Shown here: in pieces, positions 16,072 through 24,083 of the stretch
Layout of the letters: every line of letters begins with the position of its first letter
Position numbering within the stretch: position 1 is the first letter of the stretch
Assembly: GCA_016790395.1 (NCBI GenBank)
Contig: JAEUPH010000045.1
Coordinates: forward strand, 1-33,459
Direction of reading: 5' to 3'
Length of the DNA stretch: 33,459 nucleotides
Origin: Rubrivivax sp.
Lineage (GTDB): Bacteria; Pseudomonadota; Gammaproteobacteria; Burkholderiales; Burkholderiaceae_C
The notes under the pieces: model-generated
The model's database searches: none
What the model was told of the DNA's origin: nothing
Seen by the model: the letters and a program-made list of their open reading frames with translations, nothing else
Translations under genes and position numbers: made by a program

Positions 16072-18239
16072 CGGCGCGCTCCCGAAGCCGCCGAGGCCGT
16101 GGCCGCCGGGCGCGAGGGGAACGGCCGCGGCAGGATCACGGGCAGGCCGGGCATGGCGTTCGTGACGCCCGGGGCCGTGGCGCCGGGCACGGCCGTGGTT
16201 CCGGCCGCAGGCAGCGGGGCGCGTGCTGGGGGCGCAGCCGGGGGCGTCGCCACGGCCGGTGCCGGAGCGGCGGGTGCGGGTGCCCGGGCCACCGGGGCCG
16301 ACGCAGCGGGCGCGGGCGCAGACACTGGCGCTGGCGCGGGCACGGCAGGCGCGGCTGCAGCGGGCTGCGGGGCCGGCGCGGCTGTGGCCGGGGCGGCGGC
16401 GGCGGCGGGCGTGGCGGCTTCCGGCGCCGCCGGACGCGCCTGCGGCGCCTTCACCACGGCCACCGGGTCCAGGCGCAGCTGCCGGTCACGCACGCTGGCT
16501 TCGGTGCCCGACCAGGCCTCGGCATGGCGCAGTTCCGGCACCGCCTGCGGGCGGATGATGCGCGGGGTGATCGACAGCACGATCTCCGTCTTGCGGTTGT
16601 TGTCGCTGCTGTTGCTGAACAGGCGCCCCAGCACCGGCAACTGGCCCAGCCCGGGCAACTTCAGCGAGGAGTTGCGGTCGGAGTCGTTGATGAGGCCGGC
16701 CATCACCTGCGTTTCGCCGTCCCGCAGCCGCAGCGCGCTCTGCGCACTGCGCGTGCCGATCTGGTAGGCGCGGCCGCTGTCGGTCTGGATGACGTCGGTG
16801 ACGTTGCTCACCTCCAGGTTCATCTTGATGCCGACGTCGCCGTCGGCGTAGACCTGCGGCTCCACCTCCAGCTTGATGCCGACCTCGACGTACTGGATCG
16901 AACCGGTGACGACGTTGGACTGGCCCGACTGCTGCGGCGAGATGAGGTTGGTGATGATCGGCAGCTTGTCGCCGACGAGGATCTTGGCCTTCTCCTTGTT
17001 GCGCGAGCGGATGCGCGGGCTGGCCAGCACCGTGGCGTCGCCGTCCTGCAGCATCAGGTTCAGCGTCGCCGACAGCGGCGACACCAGAAGGTCGTTGCGC
17101 GACAGGTCGCGCAGGCTGCCCACCGTCAGTGCGCCGGCCGACGGCGTGGGCACGCTCAGCGTCAGGCTGGTGGGCAGCTTCAGGCCGATCTCGCTGGCGC
17201 GGCTGCTGGACACTTCCAGCACTTCCACCTCCAGCATCACCTCGGGGTCGGGCAGGTCGGTGGCGGCGATGATGCGTTCGGCCAGCGCGATGGCTTCCGG
17301 GGTGTCGCGGATCACGAGCGTGCTGGTCTTCGGGTCGGCCACCACGTCGCGCGTCTTGACCATGGTCTTCACCAGGTTGGCGATCCAGGCGACGTCGACA
17401 TTGCTGATCTGGAAGGTGCGCACCTTCAGTTCGGTGAGGTCCTTCTGGCGCGCCGCCGTGGCCGGGTAGATCAGCAGGGTGTTGCTGCTGAGCACGCGCT
17501 TGTCCAGCTGGTGCTGCATCAGCACGACGTCGAGCGCGTCCTCCACCGCGGCGTCCTTGACGAAGATGGTGGCGCGCTGGTCGGCCTTCACGTCGCGGTC
17601 GACGATGACGTTGACGCCGGCGATCTTGCTGATGGCTTCGAACACCTGGCGCAGCGGCGCGTCGCGGAACTGCAGCGTCACGGGGCGACGCAGCGCGGCG
17701 CGCGCCGCCAGCTGTTCCTCACGCGCCGAACGCTCCTGCGCCTGGCGCTCCTCGAGCGCACGCTGAAGGGTCAGGGCCTGGGCCTGCCGCGGGCTGTCCT
17801 TGAGGACCCGACGCACCTGCTCGGCGGCGGCCTCCAGCTGTCCGGCCTGCACGAGACGCTCGGCGCTGGCCAGCGCCTGCTGGTCGCGGCGGTCCTGCTC
17901 CAGCCCCTGCAGCGCCAGGCGCACCCGTTCGTTGCCGGAGTCGGCACGCATCGCGTCGCGCAGGCGCTGCGCCGCGACCTCGGGCCGGCCGGCTTCGCGC
18001 TCGCGCTCGGCAGCGGCCAGGAGTTGCTGCACGGCGCGGTCGCGCTGCGTCAGGTAGTCCATGCGGTAGCTGACGTTGTCCGGCGCCAGCGCCGAGGCGC
18101 GTCGCAGGTTCTCCAGGCCTTCCGCCGGCTTGCCCTGTTCCACCAGGCTCATGCCGTTGCGGTGCTCCATCTGCGCTGCGCAGCCGCCCAACAGGAGGGC
18201 CAGCAGCAGGCCCGTGCGGGGCCAGAGTCGCGAAGTCAC
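16068..18239 (-). CDS. gspD: GspD-like outer-membrane secretin lipoprotein
   Basis: This is a 723-residue secretin. The N-terminus is a lipoprotein signal with lipobox LLGGC (Cys20). Residues 25-185 form a helical, TPR-like region (repeated Ala/Leu/Arg-rich helices), unusual for plain GspD. Secretin N-type domains follow (PVTLQFRDAPLRQVFEAISKIAGVN at about 190-215, later VRTFQISNVDVAWIANLV). The C-terminal secretin barrel domain is about 340-585, with VLASPRIRSRNKEKAKILVGDKLPI and a GLINDSDRNSSLKLPGLGQLPVLGRLF block. The last 120 residues are an Ala/Pro-rich low-complexity tail. It should form the outer-membrane channel of the neighbouring secretion machine. The TPR-plus-secretin build resembles MshL/PilQ relatives as much as GspD, so the symbol is approximate. 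Confidence 0.85.
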   Translation of the reverse strand: MTSRLWPRTGLLLALLLGGCAAQMEHRNGMSLVEQGKPAEGLENLRRASALAPDNVSYRMDYLTQRDRAVQQLLAAAEREREAGRPEVAAQRLRDAMRADSGNERVRLALQGLEQDRRDQQALASAERLVQAGQLEAAAEQVRRVLKDSPRQAQALTLQRALEERQAQERSAREEQLAARAALRRPVTLQFRDAPLRQVFEAISKIAGVNVIVDRDVKADQRATIFVKDAAVEDALDVVLMQHQLDKRVLSSNTLLIYPATAARQKDLTELKVRTFQISNVDVAWIANLVKTMVKTRDVVADPKTSTLVIRDTPEAIALAERIIAATDLPDPEVMLEVEVLEVSSSRASEIGLKLPTSLTLSVPTPSAGALTVGSLRDLSRNDLLVSPLSATLNLMLQDGDATVLASPRIRSRNKEKAKILVGDKLPIITNLISPQQSGQSNVVTGSIQYVEVGIKLEVEPQVYADGDVGIKMNLEVSNVTDVIQTDSGRAYQIGTRSAQSALRLRDGETQVMAGLINDSDRNSSLKLPGLGQLPVLGRLFSNSSDNNRKTEIVLSITPRIIRPQAVPELRHAEAWSGTEASVRDRQLRLDPVAVVKAPQARPAAPEAATPAAAAAPATAAPAPQPAAAAPAVPAPAPVSAPAPAASAPVARAPAPAAPAPAVATPPAAPPARAPLPAAGTTAVPGATAPGVTNAMPGLPVILPRPFPSRPAATASAASGARR

Positions 18240-18781
18240 GGGGTCTCTCCTTCGATCGCCATGCGCACGGTCTTCTGCGTGGCCAGATGGGTGAATGTCA
18301 GTTCGCGCGTCGTGAGGGCGTCGAGGCGGAAGCCGCCGTCCAGCGTGTCGCCGGGGCGCGCCGTGATGAGCGCGGGGCCGAGGGCGAGAAACACGCTCGA
18401 GGCCGTGCCCTTCTCCTGCAGCAGGCCCACGAAGCGGTAGGGCACGCGCGGCAGCGGTGCAGTCGGCGGTGGTGGCGGCGGCGGGGGCGGCGCAGCCACC
18501 ACGGCCGCGACCGGGGCCGGCGCCGCGGCGCGCGTGCGCGCAGCCGGCGCCGCCGCGACCAGGCTCTGGCCCGTGAACGGGTCGCGCTTGCCGCGGGCCA
18601 CGAGCTCGGTGCGTTCAGGCACCTGCGCTGGCGTGGTGCACAGCTCGGCAGGCGGTGCCGCCACGGCGCGGGCGCGCGGGCCGCGGGGGCCGGCCACGAG
18701 CTCGTCGGTACCGGGCTCGCGCACCCACCAGAGAGCGACCAGGGCGGCCACCAGCAGCAACAGGCGCAGGCGCGTCGTCAT
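18236..18781 (-). CDS. PilP/GspC-like inner-membrane protein
   Basis: This is a 181-residue protein with one N-terminal membrane helix (LLLLVAALVALWWV), a middle region holding RGKRDPFTGQSL and a run of nine Pro, and a C-terminal beta domain (about 120-181: YRFVGLLQEKGTASSVFLAL, then ITARPGDTLDGGFRL). The last domain has the form of the homology region of GspC and PilP, which contacts the secretin. The order after PilM-, PilN- and PilO-like genes and before the secretin supports the PilP-like role. The ATG at 18781 overlaps the preceding stop by 4 bases. Confidence 0.72.
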   Translation of the reverse strand: MTTRLRLLLLVAALVALWWVREPGTDELVAGPRGPRARAVAAPPAELCTTPAQVPERTELVARGKRDPFTGQSLVAAAPAARTRAAAPAPVAAVVAAPPPPPPPPPTAPLPRVPYRFVGLLQEKGTASSVFLALGPALITARPGDTLDGGFRLDALTTRELTFTHLATQKTVRMAIEGETP

Positions 18782-19332
18782 CGCGGGTCCCGACGGAAGA
18801 AGAGGCTCAGGCGCAGCTGGCCGCTGAGGGTGCCGCCTTCGGCCTCGTGCTCGAGGTCCATGCCGTCGAGCGAGGCGTTCGGCAAGGTGTTCATCAGCTC
18901 GGCCACCAGGCTGCGCACGCTGGCGTAGCTGCCGCGCACCGGCAGGGTGACGCGCAGGCGCCGCAGGCCGGGCTCGGTGTCCTCCAGCCGGTACTGCGCA
19001 CCATGGGCTTCGGCACGGCTGCGCTTGAGCAGCGACAGCAACGTCGACAGCTGGGCACCGCGCTGGCCTTCGGCGGGAATGGCCAGCCAGGCGGCGTCCC
19101 GGGCGTCCGGCCCGGGGGGGGTGCTGGCGAGCTTGACGGAAGCATCCAGGCGCGCCACATGCTGACGCAGCAGCGTCTCGCGCTGCGCCTGCAGGGCTTG
19201 CCCGGCGGCTGCGGCCGCCACCGCAGCCAGGAGCAGCGCCACGCCCGCGGCACCGGGCCAGCCCATGCGCTGCTGCCAGACCCAGCGCCAGCGCAGCAGG
19301 GCCGCGACGAGCCGTTCCGAGCGCGGCATCAT
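18778..19332 (-). CDS. PilO-like inner-membrane assembly protein
   Basis: This 184-residue protein has a single membrane helix at about 26-46 (PGAAGVALLLAAVAAAAAG), then a coiled-coil-like stretch (QALQAQRETLLRQHVARL) and a small alpha/beta domain at about 95-180. That domain contains LSTLLSLLKRSRAEAH and RVTLPVRGSYASVRSLVAEL, the pattern of PilO/GspM-type proteins. It should pair with the PilN-like protein to link the cytoplasmic ATPase platform to the secretin. There are two adjacent ATG codons at the start; either may be used. It overlaps both neighbours by 4 bases. Confidence 0.72.
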   Translation of the reverse strand: MMPRSERLVAALLRWRWVWQQRMGWPGAAGVALLLAAVAAAAAGQALQAQRETLLRQHVARLDASVKLASTPPGPDARDAAWLAIPAEGQRGAQLSTLLSLLKRSRAEAHGAQYRLEDTEPGLRRLRVTLPVRGSYASVRSLVAELMNTLPNASLDGMDLEHEAEGGTLSGQLRLSLFFRRDPR

Positions 19333-19877
19333 CGCGGCGCTCCGGCGCGCGGCGCGGCGCGCGGGGCCATGGCGGCCCAGCTTGCCTCGAGATCGAACTC
19401 GACGCCGCCCTGCCCTTCGGCGCGTTCATGGCGCAGCAGCTGCACATCCTTCAGGGCCGGCGCCTTCTCCAGCACCATCACGTAACGCGCCAGCGCTTCG
19501 GGCGTGCCGGCGCTGCCGGACAAGGCGATGCGGCCGGTCTCGGCATCCGGCGTCAGCCGCAGCAGCACCACACCACTGCCCGACCAGCTTTCCACCTGGT
19601 CCAGCAGCTGCTGCCAGGGCGCTGCCAGATGGCGAGCCACCGGCTCGAACTGCGCATGACGTTGCGCGTCGGCGGCGCTCATGGCAGGTGCTCCCTGGCG
19701 AGAAGCGGCGCGCTCCAGGCGCGCCAGACCGTCGCGCTGCGAGGCCAGCCCCTCGCGGTCCTGCCACAGCGCCACGCCTTGCCACAGCGCGAGCAGAGCG
19801 CCGAGGGCCAGCATCACGAGGCCGGGCACGGGCAGGCGCGCACGGCCCAGGAGATCGATGCGGGGCTCCCAGCTCAT
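19329..19877 (-). CDS. PilN-like inner-membrane assembly protein
   Basis: This is a 182-residue protein. The N-terminus RIDLLGRARLP matches the INLLP-type start that in PilN binds PilM. One membrane helix follows at about 20-40 (GLVMLALGALLALWQGVAL), then a coiled coil (REGLASQRDGLARLERA) and a C-terminal alpha/beta domain with LLDQVESWSGSGVVLLRL, ISG-like strands and a YVMVLEKAPALKDVQLL segment. The ATG at 19877 was chosen because it overlaps the preceding stop by 4 bases and places the IDLL motif at residue 7; a longer form is possible but less likely. Confidence 0.75.
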   Translation of the reverse strand: MSWEPRIDLLGRARLPVPGLVMLALGALLALWQGVALWQDREGLASQRDGLARLERAASRQGAPAMSAADAQRHAQFEPVARHLAAPWQQLLDQVESWSGSGVVLLRLTPDAETGRIALSGSAGTPEALARYVMVLEKAPALKDVQLLRHERAEGQGGVEFDLEASWAAMAPRAAPRAGAPR

Positions 19878-20665
19878 ACCAGCCGCTCCCGCCGCGCGCG
19901 GGCCTGTCGACGCGTGCGCAGGCGGCACAGCGTCCAGCCGTGCAGCGCCGCCGCCGGCGCCAGCCGCGAAGCCTGCTCGCCGCGCTGCGCCACCACCAGC
20001 ACCGGCACGCGCTGGCCCGGCGGCGTGGCAGCCTCCAGGGTGTGGCGGTACATCGCCGCGTCCACCTGCGCGCTCACCACCTCGGGCTGCCAGCTGTCGC
20101 AGCGGTCCCAGTGCATCTCCACCCAGCCCCCGCCATGCCTTCGCATGGCCATCAGGCCCTGATCGCGGACCCAGACCACCACGCCGTCGTCCGGCAGGCG
20201 CTGCTTCAGGGCGTGCAGGTCCTCGAAGAGGGCCGGCCCCACGCGCTTCAGCGCCACGCCGTGGCGCGCCAGGTGTTCGGTCACGTCACCCAGCACGGCG
20301 GTCTCCACGGCCACCGCCATCCAGCGCCGGCCGCAGGGCGACAGCGACGCCGACACGCGCAGTTCCCGCTCGCCCAGAACGTCGGCGAAGTAGTGGCGCG
20401 CGGGGTCGCTCGCCGCCCCCCACAGGTGCACGGCAGGCAGCAACGCGTAGTACAGCAGTTCGTCCTCCAGCACCACCGTGGCCTGCGAAGGCAGCTTCGC
20501 GCCGCGCCCGGCGAGCAGGCTCAGCGCCTCGGCGACGATGTCGCCTTCGCCTTCGGCCACCGCCGAAGCGCTGGCGCGCGTGCGCAGCCCAGGCCGCCAG
20601 AGATCGGCCTGGCAGCGCCGGGCGCCCACGCGCAGGCGCAGTTCACTCCTCAGCAGCAGTGACAC
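19874..20665 (-). CDS. PilM/GspL-like cytoplasmic platform protein
   Basis: This 263-residue soluble protein has no signal or membrane segment. It contains short segments like the actin-like fold of PilM/GspL (ATVVLEDELLYYALLP, VETAVLGDVTEHLARHGVALKRVGP), but the canonical ATP-binding loops are not obvious, so the fold is inferred mainly from its place between the ATPase and the PilN-like gene. It would link the GspE motor to the membrane ring. The start is GTG at 20665, giving a 23-base overlap with gspE; no nearer in-frame start fits. Confidence 0.62.
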   Translation of the reverse strand: MSLLLRSELRLRVGARRCQADLWRPGLRTRASASAVAEGEGDIVAEALSLLAGRGAKLPSQATVVLEDELLYYALLPAVHLWGAASDPARHYFADVLGERELRVSASLSPCGRRWMAVAVETAVLGDVTEHLARHGVALKRVGPALFEDLHALKQRLPDDGVVVWVRDQGLMAMRRHGGGWVEMHWDRCDSWQPEVVSAQVDAAMYRHTLEAATPPGQRVPVLVVAQRGEQASRLAPAAALHGWTLCRLRTRRQARARRERLV

Positions 20666-22271
20666 GGTTCGCTTCCTCGAGAGTGGTGTGGCCCGACGCC
20701 ACCAGCGTCAGGGCCGCGTCGCGCAGCGTCTTGAGGCCGCGCTCGTGCGCGGCCGCGCGCAGCCGGGCCGGCGACGCGCGCTCGGCGATCAGGCTGCGCA
20801 GTTCGACGTCCAGCGCCAGCGTCTGCGCCACCGCGCGGCGCCCCTTGTAGCCGGTACCGCGGCACTGCGTGCAGCCGATGCCGCGCACGAAGCGCCAGCC
20901 CGATGCTTCGGACGGCAGATTCGAATCGGCGCGCAGTTCGGCATCGGGCTCGTGCGGCTGCGCGCAGTGGCGGCAGACCTGGCGGATGAGCCGTTGCGCC
21001 AGCACGCCGTTGAGCGCCGCCACCAGGTTGTAGGGGTCCACGGCCATGGTGGACAGGCGGCCGATGACGTCGAAGACGTTGTTGGCGTGCACGGTGGCGA
21101 AGACCTGGTGGCCCGTCAGCGCGGCCTGGATGGCGATCTGCGCCGTCTCGGCGTCGCGCATCTCGCCGACCATGATCTTGTCCGGGTCGTGGCGCAGGAT
21201 GGAACGCAGGCCGCGGGCGAAGGTCAGGCCCTTGGCCTCGTTGACGGGGATCTGCAGGATGCCCGGCACCTGGTACTCGACCGGGTCCTCGATGGTGATG
21301 ATCTTGTCCAGCCCGGTGTTCACCTCGGACAGCACGCCGTACAGCGTCGTCGTCTTGCCGCTGCCGGTGGGGCCGGTGACGAGGAACAGTCCGTAGGGCA
21401 GACGTGCCATGCGGCGGATGAACTCCGCCTCCTCGGCCGAGAAGCTCAGGTGCTGCAGCTTCAGCTGGTCGTCGGAAGCGAGCTGGTAGCGGTCCAGGAT
21501 GCGCAGCACGGCGTCCTCGCCATGGAGGCTGGGCATGATGGACACGCGCACGTCGATGACCCGCGCGCCCAGCCGCAGCTTCATGCGGCCGTCCTGCGGC
21601 AGGCGGCGCTCGGAGATGTCCAGTTCGGCCAGCACCTTCAGGCGCGACAGCACGCGCTCGCCGAAGTCGCGCCCCTCGTGGCGCGTGATCGACTGCAGCA
21701 CGCCATCGAGCCGGTACTTGACGGCCAGGCCCGCGGCGTCGCTTTCCAGGTGGATGTCGCTGGCGCCGGCGCGCAGCGCGTCGTACAGCGTGCTGTCGAC
21801 GAAGCGCACCACCGGGCTCTCGTGGCTGCTGATGTCGGCCAGCGAGAGCTCGACGACATCGTCGGCCGCCACCACGCCGGCCTCCACGGCGGCGCGCGCG
21901 CCCTGCACGTCGAGCGCGCGCAGTTCGCGCTCCAGGCGCGTGAAGAAGGCCTGCAACTCGTCGCCGCCGACCACGCTCCAGCGCGTGGGCGGGTTGGCCG
22001 CCGAGCGCAGGCGCATCTCCAGCCACAGGCGCAGTGCGGTGTCGAAGGGATCGGCCAGCGCGATGTCCACGCCGCCATCGGCCCGGCGGCAGGCCACGCA
22101 ATGCCGTCGCCGCGCTTCGGCGAACGGCACCAGGGAGAGGTCCACGTCGCCGGGGTTCCAGGTGTGCACCGGCGCCAGTGGCAGGCCGGAGCGGCGCGCC
22201 AGGTCCAGCGTCGTGCGCACGGCGCTGATGGCCTCGGCGGTCGAACCGGTGTCGGCGGCGGTGGTGTTCAC
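20643..22271 (-). CDS. gspE: GspE-type secretion ATPase
   Basis: This 542-residue hexameric motor ATPase drives pseudopilus assembly. The Walker A motif is GPTGSGKTT (300-308), the Asp box IITIEDPVEYQ (about 325-335), the Walker B region KIMVGEMRD (365-373) and the His box TGHQVFATVHANN (386-398). A tetracysteine zinc site is seen as CRHC (433-436) and CTQC (467-470). The N-terminal 140 residues form a reduced N1E-type domain. The GTG at 22271 was chosen because it overlaps the gspF stop by 4 bases (GTGA); a long frame extension upstream runs antisense-like across gspF. Function is certain at the family level; the secreted substrate is unknown. Confidence 0.92.
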   Translation of the reverse strand: MNTTAADTGSTAEAISAVRTTLDLARRSGLPLAPVHTWNPGDVDLSLVPFAEARRRHCVACRRADGGVDIALADPFDTALRLWLEMRLRSAANPPTRWSVVGGDELQAFFTRLERELRALDVQGARAAVEAGVVAADDVVELSLADISSHESPVVRFVDSTLYDALRAGASDIHLESDAAGLAVKYRLDGVLQSITRHEGRDFGERVLSRLKVLAELDISERRLPQDGRMKLRLGARVIDVRVSIMPSLHGEDAVLRILDRYQLASDDQLKLQHLSFSAEEAEFIRRMARLPYGLFLVTGPTGSGKTTTLYGVLSEVNTGLDKIITIEDPVEYQVPGILQIPVNEAKGLTFARGLRSILRHDPDKIMVGEMRDAETAQIAIQAALTGHQVFATVHANNVFDVIGRLSTMAVDPYNLVAALNGVLAQRLIRQVCRHCAQPHEPDAELRADSNLPSEASGWRFVRGIGCTQCRGTGYKGRRAVAQTLALDVELRSLIAERASPARLRAAAHERGLKTLRDAALTLVASGHTTLEEANRVTAAEE

Positions 22272-23362
22272 AATGAAGCCGCCAGCTGGAAGATCGGCAG
22301 GTACATCAGCACCACGATGCCGCCGATCACCAGGCCGATCAGCAGCATCAGCAGGGGTTCGACGAGGCGGCCCACGCGCTCCAGCGTGCGCTCCAGCGCC
22401 TGGTCCTGCACTTCGGCCAGCCGCTCCAGCGCGTTGGCCAGTTCGCCCGTGCGTTCGGCCACGCGGAGCACGCGGAAGCCCAGGCCGTCGAGCAGGCCCT
22501 GCTCGTGCAGCGTGGAGGCCAGCGGGGCGCCGGCGGCGGCCAGCGTCAGCGCACGCTCGAGCTTGCGCCGGTCGACATGCACCAGCAGTTCGGCGCACAG
22601 CCCCATGGCGCGCAGCACTGGCGTGCCCGAGCGCACCAGCATGCCCGTGCTGCGCACGAACTGCGCATGGCCGAAGGCCGCCAGCAGTTCTCGCAGCAGC
22701 GGCACGCGGGCGCCGAGTTCCACCAGCCGGCGCGTCAGCTGGCCGGCGCGCCAGGCGCCGATCAGCTCGAACACGCCCCACACCAGCAGCAGCAGCAGCC
22801 CCAGCCACACTTCGGCCGGCAAGCCGCGCACCCCGCGGCCGACGGCGATCATCCAGCGCGTCATCAGCGGCAGGTCGCCGCCGCCGCTTTCCAGCACGCC
22901 CGCGAAGCGCGGCACCACGAAACCCAGCAGGAAGACGACGACCCCCAGCGACACCGTCATCAGCAGCGCCGGGTACAGCAGCGCCGACTGCAGCCGCGAG
23001 CGCAGTTCGCGCACGCGCGCCGCGTGGCGGGCGTAGCGCGCCAATGCATCGGGCAGGTCACCGCTGGTCTCGCTGGAGCGCACGGCCGCCAACAGCGCAG
23101 GACGCACCGCCGCACTGGCCTCCAGCGCCGCGGACAAGCTCTCGCCCTGGCGCAGATGCCGGACCACCTCGTCGAGCACTGCGGCCAGGCCGCGTTGCGA
23201 ACGCTCGCGCAAGGTGCCCAGGGCCTCGATGAGCGGCAGGCCGGAGGCCAGCATCAGCCCGAGATCACGGGCGAAGGCCTCGTCATCCAGCGCAAAGCCG
23301 GTCGGCCGCGCCACCACCGTGGCGCGCTTCAACGGGCCCTGCGCCTTACCAGGAAGTGACAT
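22268..23362 (-). CDS. gspF: GspF-type inner-membrane platform protein
   Basis: This protein of about 364 residues has two T2SSF domains. The first (about 20-140) contains FARDLGLMLASGLPLIEAL and ends before the helix LYPALLMTVSLGVVVFLLGFVVP. A second hydrophobic helix follows (about 175-200, LPAEVWLGLLLLLVWGVFEL). The second domain repeats the theme with FVRSTGMLVRSGTPVLRAM, and a final helix ends the protein (LLIGLVIGGIVVLMYLPIFQL). This three-helix plan is standard. The usual N-terminal segment (MPxFxYKAxDxxG) is missing, so the protein is shorter than typical GspF. The start is uncertain between ATG 23362 and ATG 23371; both overlap gspG. Confidence 0.88.
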   Translation of the reverse strand: MSLPGKAQGPLKRATVVARPTGFALDDEAFARDLGLMLASGLPLIEALGTLRERSQRGLAAVLDEVVRHLRQGESLSAALEASAAVRPALLAAVRSSETSGDLPDALARYARHAARVRELRSRLQSALLYPALLMTVSLGVVVFLLGFVVPRFAGVLESGGGDLPLMTRWMIAVGRGVRGLPAEVWLGLLLLLVWGVFELIGAWRAGQLTRRLVELGARVPLLRELLAAFGHAQFVRSTGMLVRSGTPVLRAMGLCAELLVHVDRRKLERALTLAAAGAPLASTLHEQGLLDGLGFRVLRVAERTGELANALERLAEVQDQALERTLERVGRLVEPLLMLLIGLVIGGIVVLMYLPIFQLAASL

Positions 23363-23786
23363 CAGCGGCATCGCCGTCGCCCCCGGGCTGACCGTCGCTG
23401 CCCAGGCTGAGGAGGTCGTACTCGCCGTGCTGGCCCGGCTGCTGATACACGTAGGCGTGACCCCAGGGATCGGCGGGCACGGCACGCTTGAGGTAGGGTC
23501 CACGCCACTGCGGCACGTTGGCCGGCGCGTCGCGCAGGGCGTTCAGGCCCTGGTCCTGCGTGGGGTAGCGGCCGACGTCGAGGCGGTACTGGTCCAGTGC
23601 CTGTCCCAGCGACTCGATCTGCGCGCGCGCCACCTTCGTGCTGCTCTTGCCGATCTGCGAGAAGTACTGCGGCGCCACGATGCCCGCCAGCAGACCGATG
23701 ATCACCATCACGACCAGCAGCTCCAGCAGCGTGAAGCCTCGCTTGGCAGTTCGCGGGCCACGCCCAGGGTGTGCTGTCCAGTTCAA
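23346..23786 (-). CDS. gspG: GspG-type major pseudopilin
   Basis: This 146-residue protein is a close match to GspG, the main pilus-like subunit of type II secretion. The leader ends KRG; the mature helix FTLLELLVVMVIIGLLAGIVAP carries Glu5, and the rest has IESLGQALDQYRLDVGRYPT, GLNALRDAP, WRGPYLKRAVPADPWGHAYVY and the calcium-loop-like end YDLLSLGSDGQPGGDGDAADVTSW. There is no in-frame ATG or GTG before the prepilin cleavage site. The best start is TTG at 23786, with GAGG about 6 bases upstream. It is the first gene of the - operon, with the regulatory region at 23787-24083 before it. Confidence 0.93.
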   Translation of the reverse strand: MNWTAHPGRGPRTAKRGFTLLELLVVMVIIGLLAGIVAPQYFSQIGKSSTKVARAQIESLGQALDQYRLDVGRYPTQDQGLNALRDAPANVPQWRGPYLKRAVPADPWGHAYVYQQPGQHGEYDLLSLGSDGQPGGDGDAADVTSW

Positions 23787-23878
23787 AATCGCCTCACGTC
23801 GGTGTCGGGTCCACGAACCGATTGCGCTGTGCGGGAAGCCCCGCCGCTCAATCCGATACGAACGGTAAGCGGGGGGTG

Positions 23879-23895
23879 GTTAAGCTGGGGTTAAG
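23879..23895. promoter_or_regulatory. Candidate response-regulator site: GTTAAG direct repeat
   Basis: GTTAAG (23879-23884) is repeated exactly at 23890-23895, 11 bases apart, one helical turn. This is the form of PmrA/QseB-type binding sites (TTAA pairs). It lies between gspG (93 bases away) and the divergent OmpR-type regulator gene (start 24084). Autoregulation and control of the gsp operon are both plausible. Confidence 0.6.
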
Positions 23896-23938
23896 AGCCC
23901 GCGGGCCGCTCCCCCGCCTGAGTGGGCATCGATCCCCA

Positions 23939-23951
23939 GGAGTCACCCCCA
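23939..23951 (-). promoter_or_regulatory. 13-mer TGGGGGTGACTCC shared with the mofA upstream region
   Basis: Read on the transcribed strand of gspG, this sequence is identical to 13630-13618 upstream of mofA, and in both places a GGGG run follows within two bases. It lies about 155 bases before the gspG start. It is a candidate common operator. No known regulator motif was matched. Confidence 0.5.
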
Positions 23952-24083
23952 AGCCGAGACATCTGCACGTTCGACAAGCGCTTGCGAAGCGTCCGGCAAA
24001 CCCGGATGCGGTCAATGCCATGGCGCGGCAGCCACGTTTCGTGGCAATCTCGCGCCCTTCAGGAAGTACGTGGTGGGTGTGCC

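Noticed and set aside
16065-18440. Long + strand open frame opposite gspD
   Set aside because: It is a shadow of the secretin gene: Arg/His/Gly-rich with no recognisable domain.
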